Assembly: GCA_016206925.1 (NCBI GenBank)
Contig: JACQQS010000081.1
Coordinates: 1-37,640, forward strand
Length of the DNA stretch: 37,640 bases
Reading direction: 5' to 3'
From: Candidatus Omnitrophota bacterium
GTDB lineage: Bacteria > Omnitrophota > Omnitrophia > Omnitrophales > JACQQS01
Each line of letters opens with the position of its first letter. The stretch's first letter is position 1. Positions 31,605-37,640 of this stretch are shown here, in pieces. The notes under the pieces are model-generated. The model searched no databases. It had not been told where the DNA came from and saw nothing but the letters and a program-made list of their open reading frames with translations. The position numbers were made by a program, and so were the translations under genes.

Positions 31605-31633
31605 TTGACGGATACCACCTTCCGGCATATTCT
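31605..31633 (+). promoter_or_regulatory. sigma70-like promoter for the kinase operon
   Basis: TTGACG (31605-31610) and TATTCT (31628-31633) are 17 bases apart. The expected start near 31640 leaves a 17-base leader containing GATGGGGT before the TTG at 31657. Confidence 0.5.
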
Positions 31634-31656
31634 GAGTTATAAGATGGGGTTGCCGC

Positions 31657-33222
31657 TTGCGTTACGCAAAAAAGCGAAAGAAATTTCTACTCAAGCTGCT
31701 GGTTCTTTTAAGCCTATTCTTCCTGGCCGAAGCGGGGAGATCTGCAAGTTCGACTCTAGCCGGTTTTTTTCCGCATAATAAGTTCTTTCATTCAGAATCG
31801 TTCCACCTCATTTTTGTGGTTTCGCTGTTTGCATTTCTCTACCGTCCCATCGATCATTTTATTTTTTCTATTTTCCGAAGAGTGTTAAGCCGTTGTGGGG
31901 CGGACTATTCAAGAGATATCGAGTTTCTGTATGAAGAAAGCAAGGCGCAGATGCCTCTCAAAGAGCTCGGTAATCTTGTTGTAAACACATTGGCCGAGGC
32001 CCTGGGTTCCGCGGTCGTAACACTGCTCGTGCTGGACCGGAAATCGAACGCTTATGCGGCGATGTCTTCATGCGGCCTGAAGCCTTCGGACATGTCGAAA
32101 CTCCGCTTTACGGATGAGCATCTCATCGTACGATTGGCCAAACAGGAAAACGAACCGCTGGTCCGCGATGAATTGATCATGCACTTTTCATGGCAGGAGG
32201 CTAATGTGGTCGTGAGCGAATTTCAAAATCTGCGCGCCGCCATGATTGTACCGGTCTCCGTTCACGGACAGCTTATCGCTTTATGCGCTATGGGTCTAAG
32301 AGCGGGCGCGAAAGCGTACACGGCCGAGGACAAAAGGCTTTTTCAGGAATTTTCATCCAAAATGGGCCGGGTTTTGGGACAGGCACTTGCGATGCACGAG
32401 CTTGAATCCATGAATCTGGAGCTCAGGGATAAACAGGCTACACTTCTCCAGTCTTCCAAATTATCTGCCATTGAACAGCTCGCAAGTGGTTTTGCCCATC
32501 AGATTCATAATCCGCTTACCATTATTTCCGGGAAGGCGCAGGTGCTTCTTCTCAGAAAGGAGAAAATGGGCATTTCAGAGGAGGTTGCGCGCGAGCTTCA
32601 GACCATTGTTAAAGAGACGCGCCGCGCTGCGGATATCACGCATAAGCTGGCGGCATTTTCCCGGCCGCGTAAACCGGTCCGGGAGCCCCTTGATTTCTCC
32701 CAGATCGTGGAAGATGCGCTTTCGCTGATTTCTTACCAGGCCTCCTTGGATTCTATTCAAGTAATCCGGCATATTCAGAAAGACCTTCCTCCGTTTATTG
32801 GAACCGTTCCGGAATTTCGCGAGCTGTTTCTGAATTTGCTGTTGAACGCGGTTGATGCCATGTCCGGAGGAGGCACGTTGATGATTAAAATCAGGCACCT
32901 GCCGGCAACTTCAGAAATTGAAATTAAAGTCAGCGACAGCGGGAAGGGAATTCCCGCAGAGCATATTCCCATGCTGTTTGACCCGTTCTTTTCAACGCGC
33001 CACGATCGCGCGGGCCTCGGCCTCTTTATTGTGCAAAAAATCGTGTATCATTATGGCGGGACGATTAAGGCTGAAAGTCAGGAAAATCAGGGAACTGTTT
33101 TTGTGATCCGGCTGCCTGTGTTAAAATCGTCCGCTCATCCTTCTCAAGGATCGTCCGATTCCCCTGCGTCGCCGCAGGACAGGGGGAGGTCAGCATCAAA
33201 GGAGGTGCACCAATATGCCTAA
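31657..33222 (+). CDS. Membrane histidine kinase with GAF domain
   Basis: This 521-residue sensor kinase has two membrane segments near the N-terminus (about 9-26 and 47-65), leaving little outside the cell. A GAF-like domain spans about 90-245 (MPLKELGNLVVNTLAEALGS... RAAMIVPVSVHGQLIALCAMG). It is followed by a coiled linker and the dimerisation/phosphoacceptor helix with His281 in GFAHQIHNPLT. The ATPase domain has N box NLLLNAVDAM, G1 DSGKGIP, F box FDPFFST and G2 GLGLFIV. The start is TTG 31657, with GGGG 7 bases upstream. The last 35 residues are low complexity and overlie a GC hairpin and the ribosome site of the next gene. The signal is likely sensed in the cytoplasm or membrane. Confidence 0.9.
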   Translation: MRYAKKRKKFLLKLLVLLSLFFLAEAGRSASSTLAGFFPHNKFFHSESFHLIFVVSLFAFLYRPIDHFIFSIFRRVLSRCGADYSRDIEFLYEESKAQMPLKELGNLVVNTLAEALGSAVVTLLVLDRKSNAYAAMSSCGLKPSDMSKLRFTDEHLIVRLAKQENEPLVRDELIMHFSWQEANVVVSEFQNLRAAMIVPVSVHGQLIALCAMGLRAGAKAYTAEDKRLFQEFSSKMGRVLGQALAMHELESMNLELRDKQATLLQSSKLSAIEQLASGFAHQIHNPLTIISGKAQVLLLRKEKMGISEEVARELQTIVKETRRAADITHKLAAFSRPRKPVREPLDFSQIVEDALSLISYQASLDSIQVIRHIQKDLPPFIGTVPEFRELFLNLLLNAVDAMSGGGTLMIKIRHLPATSEIEIKVSDSGKGIPAEHIPMLFDPFFSTRHDRAGLGLFIVQKIVYHYGGTIKAESQENQGTVFVIRLPVLKSSAHPSQGSSDSPASPQDRGRSASKEVHQYA

Positions 33223-33583
33223 AATTATGGTGGTGGATGACGAGCTCGAGATATGCGCTTTTTTAAGAAGCTTCTTTGAAGAAAGGCTGTACGAGGTTGT
33301 GACGGCTACTTCCGGAGAAGAGGCATTGAGGAAGATTGAGAAAGAACGCCCTCAGGTTGTTTTGCTGGACATCAAGATGCCCGGCAAGGACGGCATTGAT
33401 GTCTTACGCGAGCTTAAGCAAAAATTTCCAAAGGTCAAGGTTATCATGGTCACGGCCGTGGAAACTTCGGACAAAATCGAACAAGCCATAAAACTTGGTG
33501 CAGACAACTACATCACCAAGCCCCTCAGTCTTGAATACCTCGAGATGGATGTAAAGGACAAGATCACCAAACTTGTTGATTAA
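33215..33583 (+). CDS. Stand-alone response regulator receiver
   Basis: This 122-residue CheY-like receiver has no output domain. The acidic pair Asp8-Asp9, the phosphoacceptor Asp52 in LLDIKMPG, Thr at VTAVE, and Lys102 in ITKPL are all present. The ATG overlaps the kinase stop by 8 bases and is preceded by a very strong AAAGGAGGTG site, so this protein may be made in excess over the kinase. With no effector domain it must act by protein contact, most plausibly on the GAF-HD-GYP protein encoded 12 bases downstream; that link is inference. Confidence 0.95.
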   Translation: MPKIMVVDDELEICAFLRSFFEERLYEVVTATSGEEALRKIEKERPQVVLLDIKMPGKDGIDVLRELKQKFPKVKVIMVTAVETSDKIEQAIKLGADNYITKPLSLEYLEMDVKDKITKLVD

Positions 33584-33595
33584 CGAGGTCCTCTC

Positions 33596-34864
33596 GTGAC
33601 CGGCTTTGACTACCAGGAAGCATTGAAGAATGCCTCTAGGAGCATGGTGCGGGTTAAAAATCCGCGCCGCCTGCTCAAGATGATCACGCGCTTTATCGAT
33701 CGTGAAGTGGGTGTCACGCATTCCTCCGTGCTCATGTATGACCACACCCGGGGCCGGTATATCTTCGTTGATTCCAAAGGCGGCCTCAAATTTCCCGTCA
33801 ACCTCGTTAAACTGGACCAGGACAATCCGCTCATCCGCTGGTTCCACGAAAGGGAGCTCGGCAGCCTGGTCAGCCGCGATTTTGTAAGCAAGGCCCAGCT
33901 TTTCGGTTGGTTACATAATGATCACCTTTTGAGTCAGGATCCTAATTTAATGGAACGGCTTTTGGGCGTGCAGGAGGCGCTCGAAATTTTACGCGCTTCT
34001 GTGTGCGTTCCCGGATATTATAAATCCGACTTGGTGGGCATTTTGATCCTTGGCGAAAAGCTCAATAAAAAAGATTTTGATATTCAGGAGCTCACCTTTT
34101 TTCAAACACTTGCCAACGACGCGGCGATGGCCATAAAAACGGCGGAATTTCAAGATGATCTAGTTGCTCAAAACAGGGAATTAAAGGATAAACATAGCGA
34201 GCTCGAACACCTCGTCGGTGAGCTGGAAGAAATGCGGAGGAAGGAGCGGCGGAGCTATTACGAAATTGTTCTTTCTTTGGCGCGGGAAGTCGATGAAAAA
34301 GACCACTATACGTACGGGCATGTCGAGGAAGTTGAGCGATTGGGCCTGCTTACGGCGCGCTCACTCGGCCTGAATCTGGAAGGAAGGCGGCATGACATCC
34401 TGGCGGCCGGGCTTAAGCTTCACGACGTGGGTAAGATTGGAATACCAGATGAGATTCTCAAGAAATGCGGCAAGCTCACAGAAGCGGAATACCTAGTGAT
34501 GAAGGAACACCCCAGAAAGGGAGCGCGGATACTCGAGCCGCTCGCCAATTTCGAGGAAGTAGCCAAGATCGTATTGCATCATCAGGAGAAATTTGACGGT
34601 ACCGGTTATCCGTACGGTTTGAAAGGCGAGGAAATTCCCATCGAATCGCGCATTGTTGCCGTGGTAGATGCCTTTCATGCCATGACTTCCTCGCGTCCCT
34701 ATCGAAAAGCCCGTAGCATTGAATATGCCAAGGCGGAATTGCGCAAGTACACGGGCACTCAGTTTGACCCTCAGGTGGTCGAAGCCTTCCTCAGCGAACT
34801 GAATCAAATGATCCGAGAAGAGACTGCTTTGAACTCGGATGTTCCTCTTGACCGGGCATCGTAG
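33596..34864 (+). CDS. GAF-HD-GYP protein, probable c-di-GMP phosphodiesterase
   Basis: This 422-residue protein has an N-terminal GAF-like sensor region (about 15-185), a coiled coil (about 185-220, NRELKDKHSELEHLVGELEE) and an HD-GYP domain (about 225-405). The HD pair is His276-Asp277 in LHDVGKIGIPDEIL. HHQEKFDGTGYPYGLKGEEI carries the GYP motif (Gly337-Tyr338-Pro339), and VVDAFHAMTSSRPYRKA follows. The metal and catalytic residues are therefore intact, so hydrolysis of cyclic di-GMP is expected. The start is GTG 33596, with CGAGGT upstream. It closes the three-gene signalling operon. No clear terminator hairpin follows. Confidence 0.92.
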   Translation: MTGFDYQEALKNASRSMVRVKNPRRLLKMITRFIDREVGVTHSSVLMYDHTRGRYIFVDSKGGLKFPVNLVKLDQDNPLIRWFHERELGSLVSRDFVSKAQLFGWLHNDHLLSQDPNLMERLLGVQEALEILRASVCVPGYYKSDLVGILILGEKLNKKDFDIQELTFFQTLANDAAMAIKTAEFQDDLVAQNRELKDKHSELEHLVGELEEMRRKERRSYYEIVLSLAREVDEKDHYTYGHVEEVERLGLLTARSLGLNLEGRRHDILAAGLKLHDVGKIGIPDEILKKCGKLTEAEYLVMKEHPRKGARILEPLANFEEVAKIVLHHQEKFDGTGYPYGLKGEEIPIESRIVAVVDAFHAMTSSRPYRKARSIEYAKAELRKYTGTQFDPQVVEAFLSELNQMIREETALNSDVPLDRAS

Positions 34865-34937
34865 CCCGCCATAGTCACATCACGTAATCTCGGTTAACCT
34901 GTTTCATCAGAAAGACTTAGCTTAAATCCGTAATGAA

Positions 34938-35004
34938 TTGACTTTGCGGAAGCCCTTCTGTATAATCCCACGCCATTTGACAAGCGTTTATGAGCATTTA
35001 TACT
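34938..35004 (+). promoter_or_regulatory. Tandem promoters for the DksA/TraR-like gene
   Basis: Promoter 1 is TTGACT (34938-34943), 17 bases, TATAAT (34961-34966). Promoter 2 is TTGACA (34977-34982), 16 bases, TATACT (34999-35004). Both are close to consensus and would start transcripts near 34973 and 35011, upstream of the ATG at 35029. Confidence 0.7.
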
Positions 35005-35028
35005 TCATTAGCCATAAAAAATTAGAAT

Positions 35029-35427
35029 ATGAACAATAACAATATCAATAAAAGATCTATTCAAGAATTAAAAGCCCGCCTCCTGGTGATGCGCAATGAG
35101 ATTGCCGAAAGCATTCGGCATATTGAAAAAGACACCTTGAACAAATCACAGCGCGATGCTTCCGGCGATCTTTCCGGATATAGTTTCCACATGGCCGATA
35201 TGGCCACCGATAATTTTGATCGGGAATTCAATCTCGATATCGGTTCCAAGGAACAACAGCTTCTCAATCAGATCGAGAATGCGCTTTCCATGATTGAGGA
35301 AGGAACGTACGGCAAGTGTGAAGATTGTGAACAACTCATTTCTATCGAACGGCTGAGAGCCGTCCCTTTTGCCCGCCTGTGCATTAAGTGCCAAGAAGCC
35401 TCAGAAAAACGCGAGAAAGAAGGTTAA
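35029..35427 (+). CDS. DksA/TraR-family zinc-finger protein
   Basis: This 132-residue protein has an N-terminal coiled coil and a C4 zinc finger: Cys97, Cys100 (KCEDCE), Cys118 and Cys121 (CIKCQ). DksA-type proteins enter the RNA polymerase secondary channel and adjust transcription, often with ppGpp. The stretch GDLSGYSFHMADMATDNFDREF resembles the short Gram-positive YteA/DksA-like group more than E. coli DksA, and the coiled-coil tip DxxDxA is not evident, so effect and ppGpp dependence are uncertain. Tandem strong promoters stand upstream. The end overlaps the lspA frame by 40 bases. Confidence 0.85.
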   Translation: MNNNNINKRSIQELKARLLVMRNEIAESIRHIEKDTLNKSQRDASGDLSGYSFHMADMATDNFDREFNLDIGSKEQQLLNQIENALSMIEEGTYGKCEDCEQLISIERLRAVPFARLCIKCQEASEKREKEG

Positions 35428-35867
35428 GACTTTCCCTGTATGGCCTGGTTTTTCTGGTTATTGTCATTGACCAGATTTCTAAGGCTGTGGTCCTGCATCA
35501 TCTATCCGGAAGATCTTTCGCTCCGGTCCGTATCATCCCCAATGTTTTCCACCTGACTTTTGTACGCAATACAGGCATTGCCTTTGGCCTGTTCCAGGAA
35601 AACAGTTTTTTTCTCACAACTTCCATATTTATTTGCATCGTCCTTCTTTTGCTGATTTCGCTCAAGCTTCGAAACGCGAGGAAATCTTATCAGATGGCTT
35701 ACGGCCTTGTGATGGGCGGTGCGATGAGTAATTTCATCGACCGGTTGCGTTTGGGTTATGTCGTGGATTTTTTCGATTTTCAGATTTGGCCGGTCTTTAA
35801 TGTCGCCGATTCTTCTATTACGGTGGGTATTATTATCCTGATGTTATTCACGCTTATGGAGCCCTGA
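35388..35867 (+). CDS. lspA: Lipoprotein signal peptidase
   Basis: This inner-membrane aspartyl protease removes signal peptides from diacylated prolipoproteins. It has four hydrophobic segments and the conserved parts VIDQISKAVV, FVRNTGIAFGLF, GGAMSNFIDRLRLGYVVDFFDF (in parts) and FNVADSSITVG. The catalytic aspartates are Asp118 (NFIDR) and Asp141 (NVADS). The usual GGxxGN before IDR is here GGAMSN, a small variation. The GTG start at 35388 lies inside the DksA-like gene and gives 159 residues; a later non-ATG start is possible because the first 12 residues are not typical. The stop shares one base with lgt. Confidence 0.9.
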   Translation: MPRSLRKTRERRLRLSLYGLVFLVIVIDQISKAVVLHHLSGRSFAPVRIIPNVFHLTFVRNTGIAFGLFQENSFFLTTSIFICIVLLLLISLKLRNARKSYQMAYGLVMGGAMSNFIDRLRLGYVVDFFDFQIWPVFNVADSSITVGIIILMLFTLMEP

Positions 35868-36625
35868 TGTATCCGGAGCTTTTCCAATGGGGATCGGTTA
35901 CCATTTACACCTACGGGGCGCTTTTCGCACTGGGCGTTGCCTTGGCGGCATTTATGGCAACGAGACGGGCGGCACTCATTCAGCTCGATGCGATGACGGT
36001 ATTTGACTTGGTTGTTTGGACGGGCCTGATCGGCATTGCCGGTGCCCGGCTGGTCTATGTCGGAGAAAATCTGGATTACTATCTGTCTGATCCCCTCGAG
36101 ATGTTCAAGCTTTGGCAGGGCGGCCTTGTTTTTCACGGCGGCATTGCCGCCAGCCTGGTTTATGTGTTTGTTTTCGCGAGAAAGCGCGGTAAAAGCTTTC
36201 TTGCCGTGCTGGATTTTTTGATGCCTTATGTGGCGCTGGCCTACGGCATAGGACGGATCGGGTGTTTTTTAAACGGCTGCTGTTACGGAACGCCGTTTGA
36301 CGGCTGGTGGGCCGTAGAATATCCTTTTTTGGATTATCCGGTCCACCCGACACAGATTTATTCTGCCGCGGTCGGGTTTTTGCTGGCCGGGTTTCTCCTC
36401 CGGTTAAATTTGAGCAAGAGTTTTGAGGGGCAAACATCGGCGGCCTATTTCATTTTTTATTCTGCCGCCCGTACGGCCATTGAGTTTTATCGCGGCGACA
36501 AAGTTCATGGCGTGCTGGGGTTTTTTACGGAGGCGCAGATCGTATTTCTTTTCCTATTGCTTGTGTCGCTCGCCGTTTACGTTTTTCTTTGCCTCAAGTG
36601 TGGGAAGGCGCCATGGAAAAGCTGA
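35867..36625 (+). CDS. lgt: Prolipoprotein diacylglyceryl transferase
   Basis: This membrane enzyme transfers diacylglycerol from phosphatidylglycerol to the lipobox cysteine, the step before LspA. The protein is 252 residues with about seven membrane helices. The Lgt signature is GRIGCFLNGCCYG, and the periplasmic-side motifs HGGIAASL and HPTQIYSA are present, together with FYRGD near the C-terminus. Together with the adjacent lspA it gives the first two steps of lipoprotein maturation; lnt is not in this window. It overlaps lspA by one base and the pseudouridine synthase by 13. Confidence 0.95.
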   Translation: MYPELFQWGSVTIYTYGALFALGVALAAFMATRRAALIQLDAMTVFDLVVWTGLIGIAGARLVYVGENLDYYLSDPLEMFKLWQGGLVFHGGIAASLVYVFVFARKRGKSFLAVLDFLMPYVALAYGIGRIGCFLNGCCYGTPFDGWWAVEYPFLDYPVHPTQIYSAAVGFLLAGFLLRLNLSKSFEGQTSAAYFIFYSAARTAIEFYRGDKVHGVLGFFTEAQIVFLFLLLVSLAVYVFLCLKCGKAPWKS

Positions 36626-37536
36626 TTCGCGTTTGCGTAGAGGAGAACGAAAAATCCGAACGTGTGGACAGTTATCTCGCAAAAAAGCTTTCTGGTGAAT
36701 TTACGAGAACGATGATCAAAAAATGGATCCAGGAAGGACGTGTTCTCGTCAACACACAAAGCGTCAAGCCGCATTTTCATATTTCTCCCGGCGATACGAT
36801 ACAGGTGAAGCCGGTCCCGCCGCCGGTGGATTTCAGCAAAGCGGAAGATATCCCGATCCAAATCATTTACGAGGACGATGATCTGTTGATCATCAATAAA
36901 TCGGCGGGGATGGTTGTGCACCCGGGCGTAGGCAACAAGGAAGGGACGCTGGTAAACGCTCTCTTGTTTCATGTCAAAAAACTTTCCACTATTTCCGGGC
37001 CGATGCGGCCGGGAATTGTCCACCGGCTGGATAAAAATACATCCGGATTGATGGTAGTCGCCAAGAATGATTGGACGCACGAGCGTCTGGCAAAACAATT
37101 TAAATCCCGTACCGCCACGCGCATATACAATTGTTTCGTGAAAGGAATTGTCCAGCATGACGAAGGCTGCTTCGATGAGCCTATTGGCCGTTCCGCAACG
37201 GACGCGCGGAAGATGCGTGTCGACCCGGCAAGCGGCAAGCCGGCGGTCACTACTTTTTTCGTAAGGAAACGGTTCGTGAAGAGCACGTGCCTTGACGTAA
37301 AGCTTTACACCGGTCGCACGCATCAAATTCGCGTGCATATGGCTTACCACGGGCATCCCGTACTGGGCGACAAGGAATACGGCGTGAAATCAACCTACAT
37401 TAAACGCCAGGCGCTGCACGCCGGAAGTCTCGAGCTGGTTCACCCCCGCACCGGCAAAGGGCTTTCCTTCCATGCGCCTCTTCCGGATGACATGCAGTTT
37501 CTCCTCGACCGGTTGAACGAACCCGTTGACTCATAA
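36613..37536 (+). CDS. rluD: RluD-type 23S rRNA pseudouridine synthase
   Basis: This RluA-family enzyme isomerises uridines in 23S rRNA (RluD: positions 1911, 1915, 1917 in E. coli). Residues 14-75 are an S4 RNA-binding domain (ERVDSYLAKKLSGEFTRTMI). The catalytic Asp140 is in VHRLDKNTSGLMVVAK, followed by GRTHQIRVHMAYHGHPVLGD and a late ALHAGSLELVHP. Length is 307 residues from ATG 36613, supported by GGGAAGG (36602-36608). An upstream TTG in frame lies within lgt and is less likely. The exact rRNA target cannot be proved by sequence. A weak terminator-like hairpin follows. Confidence 0.92.
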   Translation: MEKLIRVCVEENEKSERVDSYLAKKLSGEFTRTMIKKWIQEGRVLVNTQSVKPHFHISPGDTIQVKPVPPPVDFSKAEDIPIQIIYEDDDLLIINKSAGMVVHPGVGNKEGTLVNALLFHVKKLSTISGPMRPGIVHRLDKNTSGLMVVAKNDWTHERLAKQFKSRTATRIYNCFVKGIVQHDEGCFDEPIGRSATDARKMRVDPASGKPAVTTFFVRKRFVKSTCLDVKLYTGRTHQIRVHMAYHGHPVLGDKEYGVKSTYIKRQALHAGSLELVHPRTGKGLSFHAPLPDDMQFLLDRLNEPVDS

Positions 37537-37544
37537 TAAAAGGT

Positions 37545-37567
37545 AACCCTAGGAGGACGGGGTTTTT
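37545..37567 (+). terminator. Weak intrinsic terminator after rluD
   Basis: AACCC (37545-37549) and GGGTT (37560-37564) can pair around a 10-base loop, followed by a short T run (37563-37567). The stem is only five pairs, so strength is doubtful. The rest of the window end, to 37640, is pyrimidine-rich and shows no gene. Confidence 0.25.
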
Positions 37568-37640
37568 GTGGGGTAAGATGAATGAAAAATAGCCGTAGTC
37601 ATTTCTTTCTTTTTGCTCCTTTTTCTTTCTTTGTTAACAC

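Noticed and set aside
33140-33205. Attenuator hairpin at the end of the kinase gene
   Set aside because: CCTGCG/CGCAGG can pair, but it lies within coding sequence, with no T run and no competing structure that I could define.
34990-35025. 11-codon leader peptide (MSIYTSLAIKN) before the DksA-like gene
   Set aside because: It has no ribosome site, no regulatory codon run and no alternative hairpins; it would only be on the promoter 1 transcript.
37575-37640. Start of another gene or a short minus-strand gene at the window end
   Set aside because: Frames are very short (17 codons or fewer) in pyrimidine-rich sequence; nothing can be supported before the window stops.
1-37640. CRISPR array, prophage or insertion sequence
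   Set aside because: No regularly spaced direct repeats with unique spacers, and no transposase, integrase or phage structural genes were found in any frame.

Overview
This window looks like a chromosomal segment of a free-living, probably Gram-negative bacterium of an uncultured lineage. An Omnitrophota/PVC-type genome is my best guess from the gene order, the palindromic repeats and the DksA, SPOR, LspA and Lgt genes. That assignment is inference and no marker here settles it. Nearly all genes are on the plus strand, tightly packed, often with ATGA-type overlaps, in DNA of roughly 50-58% GC with more AT-rich islands.

Layout. (1) 1-2990 is an AT-rich accessory patch: a 5'-truncated XRE-type DNA-binding protein, a DUF4143-type AAA ATPase, and two unrecognised exported proteins. 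A direct repeat (three copies) lies 3' of each of the first three genes, which gives a cassette-like look. (2) 2998-8835 holds miaB with an in-frame repeat insertion, a TPR/SPOR envelope protein, nnrE, tRNA-Leu(GAG), and the GDP-mannose pair phosphomannomutase/manC. (3) 8839-9739 is a minus-strand AbiEii-like nucleotidyltransferase and its small partner, a likely toxin-antitoxin-type island. (4) 9904-21182 runs trpS, scpA, scpB, pheA, hisC, aroF, tyrA, a cmk-plsC fusion, rpsA and tyrS. This joins chromosome segregation, phenylalanine/tyrosine synthesis, CMP kinase/phospholipid synthesis and translation. (5) 21175-25674 is a GldA/GldF/GldG-like ABC exporter with a DUF4340 protein. (6) 25762-31444 holds yggS, proC, yggT, a DUF167 remnant, a purine nucleoside phosphorylase and ileS. 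(7) 31657-34864 is a signalling operon: GAF histidine kinase, stand-alone receiver and GAF-HD-GYP protein. (8) 35029-37536 holds a DksA/TraR-type zinc-finger protein, lspA, lgt and an rluD-type pseudouridine synthase.

The most striking pattern is the density of short palindromic repeats. Several have been absorbed into genes without breaking the frame: inside MiaB, at the N-terminus of the SPOR protein and at the N-terminus of ScpA. Others form nested composites between genes. Good sigma70-like promoters are visible in front of the tRNA, trpS, rpsA, yggS, the kinase and the DksA-like gene, and several of them help to choose translation starts. No CRISPR array, rRNA, prophage, insertion sequence or complete mobile element was seen. 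No gene-free stretch exceeds 300 bases except 6008-6421, which holds the tRNA and degenerate repeats.
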